In this document: one piece after another, positions 1 to 12,026 of the stretch
How the letters are laid out: every line of letters starts with the position of its first letter
Numbering within the stretch: position 1 is the stretch's first letter
Origin: JADKHC01 sp047600805
Lineage (GTDB): Bacteria; Verrucomicrobiota; Verrucomicrobiia; Opitutales; Opitutaceae
Assembly: GCA_047600805.1 (NCBI GenBank)
Contig: JASGKG010000001.1
Coordinates: 1,488,001 to 1,552,000 of the forward strand
Length of the DNA stretch: 64,000 bases
Reading direction: 5' to 3'
Notes under the pieces: generated by a model
Told to the model about the DNA's origin: nothing
The model's database searches: none
The model's input: the letters and a program-made list of their open reading frames with translations, nothing else
Program-made: the position numbers and the translations under genes

Positions 1-246
1 CCCGACAGCGCAGAAGGCGGCGCAGGCATGGGTGCTTTTTATACGACCGCTTATTGGCGGCAGGTGTTGGAGAAATATTTCAACGTCGAAGCGATTAAGC
101 CGCGCGGCCTTTTCGGCCATCAATCCGTCTCTGTCGTCTCGCGTAAAGACGTGCAAGTCGACCGTGCTCCCCTCTTCGAAGCTTACGCCGCAAGCCTTGA
201 GCGCGACCTTTACAAGCTTCGTCGGCGCTACAAAGTCTCGTACTAG
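1..246 (+). CDS. C-terminal end of a probable SAM-dependent methyltransferase (partial)
   Basis: The reading frame is open from the first base of the window and ends at TAG 244-246, so only the last 81 residues are visible. The tail has an aromatic stretch (FYTTAYWRQVLEKYF) followed by a strand-turn-strand with GHQSVSVVSRK. This resembles the end of class I methyltransferases, where a QD/QSVxVxRR strand closes the Rossmann sheet. The last 30 residues are charged and may form a helix. The catalytic and SAM-binding parts lie upstream of the window, so substrate and even family remain uncertain. The next gene starts 23 bases later on the same strand and may share a transcript. Confidence 0.5.
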   Translation, partial: PDSAEGGAGMGAFYTTAYWRQVLEKYFNVEAIKPRGLFGHQSVSVVSRKDVQVDRAPLFEAYAASLERDLYKLRRRYKVSY

Positions 247-269
247 AATCACGCATCGATTTCATTCCA

Positions 270-704
270 ATGCCAGCCGATAGCACATGGTTTTACTGGG
301 CGGTGATGTCCGCCGTGTTCGCCGCCCTCACGGCAATTTTCGCGAAAATCGGCATCCAAGGCGTCGACTCGGATCTCGCCACGCTCGTTCGCACGATGAT
401 CATATTGGTGGTGCTGAGTGGTTTTGTTTGGTACGCCGGCAAATGGAGCAACCCATTGCGGTTGCCTGGCAAAACGTGGACCTTTTTGATCCTTTCGGGG
501 CTGGCAACAGGCGCCTCCTGGGTTTGCTATTTCCGGGCGCTAAAAATCGGCGATGCGTCAAAAGTCGCTCCCGTCGACAAGCTGAGTGTCGTCCTCGTAG
601 CGATCTTCGCGGTTATATTTCTCGGCGACCGGCCCAACCCGCGCGAATGGACGGGAATTGGTTTGGTCGCTGCTGGAATCGTTCTCCTGGCGCTGAAGCG
701 TTGA
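270..704 (+). CDS. Half-size EamA/DMT-family membrane transporter
   Basis: A 144-residue hydrophobic protein with about five predicted membrane segments. It is a single EamA repeat rather than the usual tandem pair of about 280-300 residues. The family hallmarks are an N-terminal helix ending in AALTAIFAKIG, the central GLATGASWVCYFRALKIGDASKVAPVDKLSVVLVAIFAVIFLGDR segment split across helices 3 and 4, and the closing GIGLVAAGIVLLAL helix. Single-repeat DMT proteins are known and probably work as dimers. The substrate cannot be read from the sequence. The start ATG at 270 lies 23 bases after the preceding gene, with no clear Shine-Dalgarno sequence. Confidence 0.85.
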   Translation: MPADSTWFYWAVMSAVFAALTAIFAKIGIQGVDSDLATLVRTMIILVVLSGFVWYAGKWSNPLRLPGKTWTFLILSGLATGASWVCYFRALKIGDASKVAPVDKLSVVLVAIFAVIFLGDRPNPREWTGIGLVAAGIVLLALKR

Positions 705-783
705 CGGTCAGACGCATTTACGGGCGTTTTGCGTTTCCCAACTTGTCAGAGCGCACGCGGTTGCATTGTATGGCCGCTCTCTC

Positions 784-2697
784 ATGAGCCCCGATCAATT
801 TTGGACTAGCGAGGACGGCCAGATCCTCACCGTAAAACCCAAGGACGAGCAAACGGTCGCGCTGACCTTGGCCTTTTGGCCCCGCAACCCTTCGGAATTT
901 GAGTTTATGAAGGCGCAGTGCCAGCAACTGCACTTCACGGAGCGCAGCACGCTCGCCCGCATCGGAATTGAAATGGCCGTGCAAGGTGGCCCCATCGTCG
1001 ATCGCAACCGGCTCCTGCTCCAAGCCGAAGCCTCGCTCTACGATCTGAGTTTCCCCAACGCGGCATACTGGAAAAAATTGCTTCGTTCCGGTGTGCCGGT
1101 GGGACGCCTCTACTTCGCTCCGGAAACCGCCAAACTGACGACCAACGAAATCTGGGACGCAGTTAAAAACAACCGTCTCAAACTCCCAAACACGATCAGC
1201 ATCGACCGCGCAGGCCGAGTGTTCCTCACGCCGCACTCCGTGCGTTACACGCTTAACCCCCGGCTTCAGCGTCCGCAGTTCGACCGTCTCGTCAGCGGCG
1301 ACGCCGGCCGCGGTTACTTGGACAAAGTTCAGGTTCGCCACGAGACCGATACGCTCACGATTCCACCGCGCTCCGGCGTGCTCACCAGCTGCTCGATGTA
1401 CTTGAAAGAGCACTACGTGTTGCTCAACCGCGGCGAAGGCAACTTCGGTCTTCACACGAGCGCGGTGTTGCTCGACCCAATCAAGACCTTTGGCACAAAC
1501 ATCATGCTGGAAATTTACAACACGAGCGACCAGCTCGTGGTAAATCCGGTCGTGTCCGTCGAAGTATTCCGCGCGCCCGTCGCGACCGACCCAGAGGCAA
1601 AATCGCTGGAAAAGCGCCGTCTGCGCTTCCACACCGCCTCAACCGCGATCTACAAATGCCTCGACGAACATCCACCGAAGGACAACGGCGAAGCGCGTCC
1701 GAAAGCCAAAATCACCGTCAAGGGCCAAAGCTCGACCCAGGAAAACTACAGCTTGCTTCTGAACACCGCCGATCAAGTTGGCCTTAAAGCAATGCTCGAC
1801 AAGTTGAAAGGGCCTTGCGGATTCCCCACCATGATTCAGGCGCTGGACGCCGCGCCCGAACATGCTGACACGCTCCTCGTCGACTATTTCCCCAACCTTC
1901 TCGAAGAGATAGAACTCTTCACCCGTCTCCCGAAGTTGAAGCTGCGCCGCATCATTTTCCGCAAACCCTCGCGCACGCACGGCTTCTTTCTCTCGAACAA
2001 CGCCCACGCCCGCCTGGAGACCTTCGACGCCCTCGGCATCGACATCTACTGGCACAACGAAGGCATGAAGGACCTTTTCCTTCACACCTACAAAAAGACG
2101 CACGGATTTTTTGTTCGCGACGAGTACGTGAAGAAATTTCAGGAGTCGACAATCCTGGCGTTTTATGGATCGGCGGTCGGCCTCGACGACCGCGACACGA
2201 ACCAGATTTCAACCCTAATCGAAAAGCTTACCTCGTTCATCGGACCGTCCGTCGGCGTGCTCACGGGCGGAGGCGGCGGCGTCATGCGCCTGGCAACGGA
2301 CCAGGCGCGCAACAAAGGCGCGATGACCGGCGCCTGCTTCCTCGAACTTGAGGCTCAGCCGCCGGAGCTCGGCGTGGACTTTTTCAACACGTTCCAAGAC
2401 ACCGCGCGTCACAATCGCCAGAAATGGTTCGAGATCGCCGATTTTTGTATCTTTAACGTGGGTGGTGTCGGCACACTGGAAGAAATCGGCATCGAAATGT
2501 GCAACCTCAAGCTGGGCATCCGCCCGCGCGTTCCCTACATTTTCTACAACGCAAAATTTTGGACCGACCTCCGCAAACAGGTCCGCGAAATGATCCGCAC
2601 CAAACGCGCCCCCGCATGGATGGCCGACTACATTCTCTTCACCGACGATCCAGACGAAGTCGTGGCCTTCTACCGCAAGACATTGAAGGTGCTGTAA
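784..2697 (+). CDS. LOG-family (lysine decarboxylase-like) protein with a large unassigned N-terminal region
   Basis: A protein of 637 residues if started at ATG 784; an in-frame TTG at 766 would add six. Residues about 455-637 form a LOG domain: FYGSAVG opens a Rossmann fold, a GGGGGVM loop follows, and NVGGVGTLEEIGIE corresponds to the PGGxGTxxE phosphoribohydrolase motif, with N-V in place of the usual P. LOG enzymes release free bases from nucleoside 5'-monophosphates and are normally only about 180-250 residues long. The first 450 residues are therefore extra. Within them, residues about 190-260 carry a PPxSGVLTS / NRGEGNFGLHTSA / LDPIKTFG / LEIYNTSD pattern that recalls the dUTPase/dCTP-deaminase beta fold. 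That similarity is inferred from the pattern alone. A stand-alone gene, 79 bases after the EamA gene. Confidence 0.8.
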   Translation: MSPDQFWTSEDGQILTVKPKDEQTVALTLAFWPRNPSEFEFMKAQCQQLHFTERSTLARIGIEMAVQGGPIVDRNRLLLQAEASLYDLSFPNAAYWKKLLRSGVPVGRLYFAPETAKLTTNEIWDAVKNNRLKLPNTISIDRAGRVFLTPHSVRYTLNPRLQRPQFDRLVSGDAGRGYLDKVQVRHETDTLTIPPRSGVLTSCSMYLKEHYVLLNRGEGNFGLHTSAVLLDPIKTFGTNIMLEIYNTSDQLVVNPVVSVEVFRAPVATDPEAKSLEKRRLRFHTASTAIYKCLDEHPPKDNGEARPKAKITVKGQSSTQENYSLLLNTADQVGLKAMLDKLKGPCGFPTMIQALDAAPEHADTLLVDYFPNLLEEIELFTRLPKLKLRRIIFRKPSRTHGFFLSNNAHARLETFDALGIDIYWHNEGMKDLFLHTYKKTHGFFVRDEYVKKFQESTILAFYGSAVGLDDRDTNQISTLIEKLTSFIGPSVGVLTGGGGGVMRLATDQARNKGAMTGACFLELEAQPPELGVDFFNTFQDTARHNRQKWFEIADFCIFNVGGVGTLEEIGIEMCNLKLGIRPRVPYIFYNAKFWTDLRKQVREMIRTKRAPAWMADYILFTDDPDEVVAFYRKTLKVL

Positions 2698-2755
2698 TGG
2701 ACCTCCGCGCATAGAAAATCGACTGAGACTGCACCTGCCCGTCACCCCGGCGTCA

Positions 2756-4837
2756 ATGTCGAGTCCTAAAATCTCAACCAGAGCGCTGGCCGTGGTGCTA
2801 TTTTGCATCACGGCCTTGGTTTTCTCCCGCTCGATTTTTGGCTCCTTCCAGAGCTACGACGATCCGGATTACGTCATCAACAATTCCCATATCAAGAATG
2901 GCTTCACTTGGGAAACGGTCTGCTGGGCATTCACCACGACGACGGCGGCCAACTGGCATCCGCTTACCTGGCTTTCTCATACGCTCGACTGGAGCTTGTT
3001 CGGCAATCGGCCGCAAGGGCATCACGCGATTAACGTCCTGCTTCACTCGATCAATGCGGCATTAGCCTTCTTGGTATTGGTTCGGGCGACGAAAGCCTTT
3101 TGGGCCAGCGCCGCTTGCGCGGCGCTATTCGCGTTGCATCCGCTTCGAGTGGAGTCGGTGGCGTGGGTCGCGGAACGCAAGGACGTGCTTTCAGTCTTAT
3201 TCTGGTGGTTGGCTTTGTGGGCATATCTCGGCTACGTGGAACGCCGTCAGCAGGCGCAGCCTTCTGGCCGCTGGTATGCGCTCACACTGACAACCTTCGT
3301 GCTCGGCCTGCTGACCAAACCTATGCTGGTCACATTTCCTTTCGTGCTGCTGTTGTTGGACTATTGGCCGTTGAACCGTTTCACGCTCGTCGCAAAACAA
3401 AACGCAGCGAGAGAGGGGGCGATTCAAAACGACCGAAAAAGCGAGACGTTACAACAACTGCTGTGGGAGAAGATTCCGTTCCTTGCTCTCACCGGGGCTG
3501 CCTGCGGAATCACCTTCTACGCACAGCAAAAGCACGGCGTCGTCAGTACGGATCTCCCGTTCGATGCTCGGCTGGGAAATGCGACGGTTTCCATTGCGCG
3601 GTACGCGGGCAAGTTTTTCTGGCCGGATAAACTGGCGGTCTTTTATCCACATCCCGGATACTGGCCGGTGCGAAGCGTTGTTGCGGCCTCGCTCCTCGTG
3701 GCCGCGAGTTTTTCCTTAATCTTTTGGCGGCGGAAACGTCCTTGGGTCGTTGTCGGTTGGTTGTGGTTCCTGGGAGTATTGGTTCCCACGGTCGGCTTCG
3801 TCCAAGTCGGGCTTCAGTCGATGGCGGATCGCTACACGTATCTGCCAAGCATTGGCCTGCAGATCGGGTTGATCTGGAGCATCGCGGACTTCGTGCGTGA
3901 AAACGCGCACAGGCGTTTAATCGCGGGCGCGGCGTTTTATACTTGGCTGATTGCTTTGGTAGCGGTCACTTGGCACCAACAAAGCGTTTGGAAGGACCCA
4001 TTCACGCTTTTCCAACACGCGATCAACGTCACGGAGCGAAACTACCTTGCCTGGAACAACCTGGGAGCTGCCTACAGCGAACACGGGCGTTACACGGAAG
4101 CTCGGCCTTTCTATGAAAAGGCCGTCGAACTAAATCCGAGATATGCTCTCGCCCATTCAAACCTGGCTGGAGCGTACGCCAAAACCGGTTTCCCCGATAA
4201 AGCGCTGAAGGAATATGAAGAGGCCCTTGCGTTGAATCCCGAACTACTGACCGCTCATCGAGGTTACGCGACGTCTCTCTCGGATGCCAACCGCTTCGCC
4301 GAGGCGCTCGCGCAGCATCAATTCATTTTGGAACGCGTCCCCGACGATCTCGAGGCGCTCAACGGAGCCGGAACGTGCCTACAGCTGCTTGGCCAGAATA
4401 GGGAAGCGGAAAAGATGTTTGTTACTGCGCTTGCACTCTCCCCGAAGGCAAAAAACTTCGACACTCATGTTAACCTCGGGGCGATTTACGCAACAACGGG
4501 GCGGCTTGATGAGGCCGTACGGGAGTTCCGGTATGTTCTCGCTCAATCACCGAATTATGCCCAAGCGCACAACAATCTGGCGAATGCGTTGGTGAGCCAA
4601 GGACAGCTCTCGGAGGCCGTCGAACATTACAAACAAGCCATCGCCGCACAACCGGACAACATGGAAGCTCGGTACAACCTCGGTATCGTTTTGTACCAAC
4701 TCGACCGATTCTATGAGTCCCGTGATGTCTTGGCAGAGGCTGTGAAGCTGCGACCGGAGGTCCCTGCGCTGCAATCGGCGCTCATCAAAGTGGAAACGAA
4801 AATCTTTCTGTTACCTAGTTCTTCCCCTACCCGTTGA
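2756..4837 (+). CDS. TMTC-like multi-pass membrane protein with C-terminal TPR repeats
   Basis: 693 residues. The first ~410 residues are hydrophobic, with about nine to eleven membrane segments. They contain the motifs of bacterial TMTC/PMT-like proteins: FQSYDDPDYVINN near the N-terminus (an acidic pair in the first extracytoplasmic loop), NWHPLTWLSHTLDW, GHHAINVLLH and ALFALHPLRVESVAWVAERKDVLS. Residues about 430-690 hold roughly seven tetratricopeptide repeats (for example YLAWNNLGAAYSEHGRY and YAQAHNNLANALVSQGQ). In eukaryotes such proteins are O-mannosyltransferases (GT-C fold). The bacterial members are mostly uncharacterised, so a glycosyltransferase role in the envelope is inference. 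The start ATG at 2756 lies 58 bases after the LOG gene. Confidence 0.8.
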   Translation: MSSPKISTRALAVVLFCITALVFSRSIFGSFQSYDDPDYVINNSHIKNGFTWETVCWAFTTTTAANWHPLTWLSHTLDWSLFGNRPQGHHAINVLLHSINAALAFLVLVRATKAFWASAACAALFALHPLRVESVAWVAERKDVLSVLFWWLALWAYLGYVERRQQAQPSGRWYALTLTTFVLGLLTKPMLVTFPFVLLLLDYWPLNRFTLVAKQNAAREGAIQNDRKSETLQQLLWEKIPFLALTGAACGITFYAQQKHGVVSTDLPFDARLGNATVSIARYAGKFFWPDKLAVFYPHPGYWPVRSVVAASLLVAASFSLIFWRRKRPWVVVGWLWFLGVLVPTVGFVQVGLQSMADRYTYLPSIGLQIGLIWSIADFVRENAHRRLIAGAAFYTWLIALVAVTWHQQSVWKDPFTLFQHAINVTERNYLAWNNLGAAYSEHGRYTEARPFYEKAVELNPRYALAHSNLAGAYAKTGFPDKALKEYEEALALNPELLTAHRGYATSLSDANRFAEALAQHQFILERVPDDLEALNGAGTCLQLLGQNREAEKMFVTALALSPKAKNFDTHVNLGAIYATTGRLDEAVREFRYVLAQSPNYAQAHNNLANALVSQGQLSEAVEHYKQAIAAQPDNMEARYNLGIVLYQLDRFYESRDVLAEAVKLRPEVPALQSALIKVETKIFLLPSSSPTR

Positions 4838-4903
4838 GTTCTCACGGGGCGATTTTCCGGCTTCTCCCCGCGTCATTTCGTCGCCAACGTGTCCGCTTCC
4901 GCA

Positions 4904-6187
4904 ATGTCCCTTCCACGCAACATTCTCATCGTAGGCTCCGGTGGGCGCGAACACGCGCTCGTAAAGGCGTGCCTGGCTTCGCCGGCCAAGCCCCGCATTT
5001 TGGTCGCTCCCGGCAACGCGGGCATCGCTCAAGACGCCTACTGTGTGGCGATTCCGGCCGACAATATTGCCGGCATCGTCGGCTTCGCCAAACGCGAGAA
5101 GGTGGATTTCGTGATCGTCGGACCTGAGGTTCCGCTTTCGTTGGGCTTGGTCGATGCATTAATTAAGGAAAATATCCCGGCCTACGGTCCGAAAGCTGAT
5201 GGCGCGCGCTTGGAGGCTTCGAAGATTTTCACGAAACAGATCCTTCTCAAATATAAGATTCCCACCGCTCCCGCAGGATTTTTCAGCGAAGTCGCTCCGG
5301 CTCTCGCCTATTTGAGGACGCGCCCGATTCCGATCGTTGTAAAAGCTGACGGCCTCGCCGCTGGCAAAGGGGTGATCGTCGCGCAGACGCTGGCCGAAGC
5401 CGAAGACGCAGTCCGCTCCATGCTCGAAGGCGGGAAATTCGGCGCCAGCGGAAAACAAATTCTCATCGAGGACTGCCTTTATGGCGAAGAAACGTCGATC
5501 CTCGTCGTTACGTCGGGTCGCGACTACGTGATTCTGCCCACTTCCCAAGACCACAAACGCGTGGGCGACGGCGACACTGGCCCGAACACCGGCGGCATGG
5601 GAACGTACTCGCCCGCCGAAGTCGTCACACCGGAGCTTCTCACTCGGATCGAAAAAGAAATCGTCCGCCCGTCCGTCAACGCGATTGCCGACGAGGGCAT
5701 CGATTTCCGCGGCACGCTGTTCATCGGCATCATGCTTACGCCGGAGGGGCCGAGCGTTTTGGAGTATAACACGCGGTTCGGCGATCCGGAAACTCAAGTC
5801 GTCCTCCCGCGACTCGAAAACGATGTGCTCGCCTTGTTGTGGGCAGCGGCACGCGGTGAACTGAAAAACGTGAAACTCATCGTAAAGCAGGACGCTGCCA
5901 TCTGCGTGGTGATCGCAGCCAAAGGTTATCCCGAGAGCTTCAAGAAAGGCGATGCGATCACTTTTCCGCCCGAACTCCCTTCACAGACCCAAATCCTTCA
6001 CGCGGGCACCGGCCGCGACGATCAAGGTCATATCGTGACCAACGGAGGCCGTGTTCTCGGCGTCACCGCGCTGGCGCCTACTTTGCGCGAAGCTGCGAAG
6101 CGAGCGTATGCCACCTGTGAAAAAATCGAATGTGCGAGCAAATACTTCCGCCGGGATATCGGCGCCAAACAATTGAACCGCAAATGA
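4904..6187 (+). CDS. purD: Phosphoribosylamine-glycine ligase (GAR synthetase)
   Basis: 427 residues, normal length for PurD. It joins glycine to 5-phosphoribosylamine using ATP, the second step of de novo purine synthesis, in the cytoplasm. The N-terminal ILIVGSGGREHAL loop is the family signature. The ATP-grasp part follows with VVKADGLAAGKGV and a GEETSILV strand, then QDHKRVGDGDTGPNTGGMG and the metal-binding EYNTRFGDPETQ. An in-frame GTG at 4889 would add five residues; ATG 4904 places the family's usual start next to NILIVGSGG. The stop overlaps the next start as ATGA (6184-6187). No other purine gene is near, apart from glyA 1.4 kb downstream, which supplies glycine and one-carbon units. 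Confidence 0.97.
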   Translation: MSLPRNILIVGSGGREHALVKACLASPAKPRILVAPGNAGIAQDAYCVAIPADNIAGIVGFAKREKVDFVIVGPEVPLSLGLVDALIKENIPAYGPKADGARLEASKIFTKQILLKYKIPTAPAGFFSEVAPALAYLRTRPIPIVVKADGLAAGKGVIVAQTLAEAEDAVRSMLEGGKFGASGKQILIEDCLYGEETSILVVTSGRDYVILPTSQDHKRVGDGDTGPNTGGMGTYSPAEVVTPELLTRIEKEIVRPSVNAIADEGIDFRGTLFIGIMLTPEGPSVLEYNTRFGDPETQVVLPRLENDVLALLWAAARGELKNVKLIVKQDAAICVVIAAKGYPESFKKGDAITFPPELPSQTQILHAGTGRDDQGHIVTNGGRVLGVTALAPTLREAAKRAYATCEKIECASKYFRRDIGAKQLNRK

Positions 6188-6891
6188 AGCGCCTTCTCCG
6201 TTTTTCATTGCTCGCGCTCGTACTTGTCGGCCCGTGGAGCCTGCAAGGTGCGATTGAAAAAGACCTCGGCCAATCGCTTTCCTACCTGCGCATCACAGAT
6301 GCCGAGACGGACAAAGCCGAAATGGTCCAGGCGATCGCTCAAAAAAAAGCGTTGATCATCGACCTGCGCTGCCTAACCGCAGATCGCGATTTCGCCAATG
6401 CCCTGCGCACCGCTCTCTCGAGAACGCCACAGCCGCACGCCGCTCGCATTTTCCTGCTCAACACCTCCACCAGCGGACCTCTCCGAGCGATTTTCAGCGA
6501 CGAGCGACTCAGCTCGATCATTACCATCGGTCCGCGTTCACTCGCGGTCAGGGCGGATATCGAGGTATCCATTTCCGAGGAGGAAGATCGCAAGGCTTTT
6601 GCCGAACTCACGAACGGCACACCCATCGAAAAATTGATCGCAGACGGCCGTGACAAACGCCGCTATGACGAGGCGAAGCTCGTTCAAGATCATGCCAACG
6701 GCGTCACTCCCGCGGAAAGCGATTTGCCAGGCGACGCCGACGACACTGGATCGATTTCTGACAGTGGTCCCGCCGATCTACAGAAAACCGCGCCCGCCGA
6801 CAAAAAAACCGAACCGGCTCCTCTTTTGGATTCCGTGCTGGCGCGCGCCGTCCAGCTCCACCGCACGCTTGTCGCGCTGAAAAAAACCTGA
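6184..6891 (+). CDS. Secreted protein of unknown function, coupled to purD
   Basis: 235 residues from ATG 6184, which overlaps the purD stop by four bases (ATGA) and so is probably translationally coupled. The N-terminus (MKRLLRFSLLALVLVGPWSLQGA) is a typical Sec signal peptide with cleavage after QGA. The mature part starts with an alpha/beta stretch containing KKALIIDLRCLTAD, which recalls the IlDLRxN strand of S41 tail-specific proteases. No Ser/Lys catalytic motif follows, so it may be a degenerate relative or unrelated. The C-terminal third is acidic and low in complexity (DLPGDADDTGS). I do not recognise a family. The link to purine synthesis is positional only. Confidence 0.75.
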   Translation: MKRLLRFSLLALVLVGPWSLQGAIEKDLGQSLSYLRITDAETDKAEMVQAIAQKKALIIDLRCLTADRDFANALRTALSRTPQPHAARIFLLNTSTSGPLRAIFSDERLSSIITIGPRSLAVRADIEVSISEEEDRKAFAELTNGTPIEKLIADGRDKRRYDEAKLVQDHANGVTPAESDLPGDADDTGSISDSGPADLQKTAPADKKTEPAPLLDSVLARAVQLHRTLVALKKT

Positions 6892-6970
6892 CGGGGTTAG
6901 ACTGATCGCTTCCCGAACTGAGGCTTTGCCTTTCCTGCAAAACTGTATCCATTGGGCACGCCCACCGAGA

Positions 6971-7471
6971 ATGGCTGAACCAGGTTACATCGTCACCGTT
7001 TGCACGGCTAACATTTGCCGCAGTCCCATGGCGCAAGCATTGCTGCAACACGCCCTAAGCGCCCAACCCGAGCCCCTTAAGTCCATCCAAGTTTATTCCG
7101 CGGGCGTCTCGGCCTACAAAGGCGACCGGGTGTCGGAAAACTCTGTTCAGGCTCTCAGGAAAGTCGGTCTGAACCTCACCGGCCATACCGCGCAGCCATT
7201 GACGGCCGAACTCGTTCGCAACGCCCTCGCGGTGTTCTGCATGACCGAGGCGCATCGCTCGATGATACAGCGATCATTCAATCCACCGGAGGGTAAGGTG
7301 CATCTTTTCAGAGGGTTTCTGCCTGCCCCCGCGAACCCGGAGATTTGCGATCCTTACGGCGGTTCCTTGAAACATTATGAAGCCGCTCGCGATGAAATGG
7401 TGGAGGCCATCCCGTCGCTGGTGGCGTATATCCGCACGCTTTTCCCAAATCCGGCACCTGCGGCAAAATAG
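6971..7471 (+). CDS. Low-molecular-weight protein-tyrosine phosphatase family protein
   Basis: 166 residues. The N-terminal VTVCTANICRSPMAQALL contains the CX5R phosphate-binding loop (Cys11, Arg17, followed by Ser) of LMW-PTPs. The C-terminal CDPYGGSLKHYEAARDEM supplies the catalytic Asp-Pro general acid. The family removes phosphate from tyrosine residues and, in bacteria, often controls exopolysaccharide export kinases; some relatives are arsenate reductases. No tyrosine kinase or polysaccharide export gene lies alongside, so the partner is unknown. An in-frame TTG at 6926 could extend the protein, but ATG 6971 gives the normal length. It lies 79 bases after the secreted protein gene. Confidence 0.9.
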   Translation: MAEPGYIVTVCTANICRSPMAQALLQHALSAQPEPLKSIQVYSAGVSAYKGDRVSENSVQALRKVGLNLTGHTAQPLTAELVRNALAVFCMTEAHRSMIQRSFNPPEGKVHLFRGFLPAPANPEICDPYGGSLKHYEAARDEMVEAIPSLVAYIRTLFPNPAPAAK

Positions 7472-7606
7472 CGCCCAGCGGCTACTGCTCGTTTTACCGC
7501 GATTGAGATGCACGGCACCGACACGGCGCTTCGGACGTTGCGTGTTTTTCGGTTGCCGTAGTTCGAGTTTGGCTTTGGCGTGACCTTTTAAATCGCACGT
7601 TTCACC

Positions 7607-8875
7607 ATGTCCTTGAACGCCACGCCGCTTAAAGCCCTCGATCCTGAAATTTACTCCGCGATTTCCGCCGAGTACTCGCGCCAGCAGAGCCATATCGAGC
7701 TCATCGCCTCGGAAAACTTCACCTATCCGGCCGTCATGGAGGCTCAGGGCAGCGTGCTCACCAACAAATACGCCGAGGGTTATCCAGCGAAACGTTGGTA
7801 CGGCGGTTGCGAATTCGTCGACCAAGTCGAGAACCTCGCCATCGAGCGGGCCAAGAAGCTCTTCGGCGCAGAACACGCGAACGTGCAGCCACACTCCGGC
7901 TCACAGGCCAACTTTGCCGTCTACACATCGGTTCTTCAACCGGGCGACAAGGTTCTCGGAATGAATCTGAGCCACGGCGGTCACCTGACGCACGGCAATC
8001 CCGCCAACTTTTCGGGCAAACTCTACCAATTTGTTCAATACGGCGTGCGCGAAGACACCGGCTTGATCGATTATGACGAACTAGCCGCCACCGCCCAACG
8101 CGAAAAACCAAAGATGATCACAGTTGGCGCCAGCGCCTACTCCCGCACGATCGACTTCGCCCGGATGGGTGAAATCGCCCGCTCCGTCGGCGCGTTGCTC
8201 TTCGCAGACATCGCTCACATCGCCGGCCTCGTGGCGGCTGGCCTCCATCCATCGCCCGTTCCTCACGCAGACTTCGTCACCACAACCACGCACAAAACCC
8301 TGCGCGGTCCCCGCGGCGGTCTCATCATGTGCAAGGCGCAGCACGCCAAGGCGCTCGACTCCGCAATGTTCCCCGGCGGTCAAGGTGGTCCGCTGATGCA
8401 CGTCATCGCGGCGAAGGCAGTCTGCTTCGGCGAGTGCCTCAAGCCCGAGTTTAAGACCTACTCGGCGCAGATCATCAAGAATTCGAAGGCCTTCGCGGCG
8501 GCCATGATGTCGCGCGGCTACAAGATCGTGTCCGGCGGCACCGACAACCACCTTTTCCTCGTCGATCTACGCGCAAACCTGCCAGAACTCACCGCCAAGA
8601 AAGCGCAGGAAACGCTCGATCTGGCCAATATCACCTGCAACAAGAACACCGTCCCGTTTGAAACGCGTTCGCCGTTCCAAGCCTCCGGTATTCGCCTCGG
8701 CACGCCGGCCGTAACCACTCGCGGCATGGTTGAAAAGGATATGGACGAGATCGCGGCTTGTATCGACGCCGTATTGAAAGCCATCGGTACTCCAAACGAG
8801 GCAACGGCTATCGCCGAAACCAAAAAGCGCGTCGTAGCGCTTACCAGTCGGTTCCCCCTGCCCTACAAACTTTGA
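7607..8875 (+). CDS. glyA: Serine hydroxymethyltransferase
   Basis: 422 residues, normal for SHMT. This PLP enzyme converts serine and tetrahydrofolate to glycine and 5,10-methylene-THF, the main source of one-carbon units. Family landmarks are QQSHIELIASENFTYPAV near the N-terminus, YAEGYPAKRWYGGCEFVDQVE, the substrate and PLP segment HSGSQANFAVY, ADIAHIAGLVAAGLHPSP, and the PLP-lysine motif TTTTHKTLRGPRGG. The start ATG at 7607 is 135 bases after the phosphatase gene, and the gene ends in front of a strong terminator. It is a typical core gene with the same base composition as its neighbours. Confidence 0.98.
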   Translation: MSLNATPLKALDPEIYSAISAEYSRQQSHIELIASENFTYPAVMEAQGSVLTNKYAEGYPAKRWYGGCEFVDQVENLAIERAKKLFGAEHANVQPHSGSQANFAVYTSVLQPGDKVLGMNLSHGGHLTHGNPANFSGKLYQFVQYGVREDTGLIDYDELAATAQREKPKMITVGASAYSRTIDFARMGEIARSVGALLFADIAHIAGLVAAGLHPSPVPHADFVTTTTHKTLRGPRGGLIMCKAQHAKALDSAMFPGGQGGPLMHVIAAKAVCFGECLKPEFKTYSAQIIKNSKAFAAAMMSRGYKIVSGGTDNHLFLVDLRANLPELTAKKAQETLDLANITCNKNTVPFETRSPFQASGIRLGTPAVTTRGMVEKDMDEIAACIDAVLKAIGTPNEATAIAETKKRVVALTSRFPLPYKL

Positions 8876-8895
8876 TCGATTTCTTAGCATTTCCT

Positions 8896-8926
8896 GGCGC
8901 GCCTCTGAACAGGGCGCGCCTTTTTT
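8896..8926 (+). terminator. Rho-independent terminator after glyA
   Basis: An 8-bp GC-only stem, GGCGCGCC at 8896-8903 pairing with 8913-8920, with a nine-base loop and six T residues at 8921-8926. It starts 20 bases after the glyA stop codon. Confidence 0.9.
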
Positions 8927-9077
8927 GTGCCTAAGTCGCACGGCTGACTTTTCACGCTAGCCCCTCAAACATCGACCGAGCTCCCGCGCCGTCGGAGTTC
9001 GACTCGCAAATGGGTGTCAAGTCTACGCCGAGACTTTTCCACTTCGACATCAGCCCGGCGCACTGTTCTATCGATTA

Positions 9078-12026
<2,949 letters not shown>

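Noticed and set aside
718..1632. A 304-codon minus-strand open frame
   Set aside because: It is antisense to the LOG fusion gene and shows no protein-like motif.
8980..9010. A GTTCGACTC stretch resembling a tRNA T-loop
   Set aside because: No matching acceptor, D-arm or anticodon arm can be folded around it.
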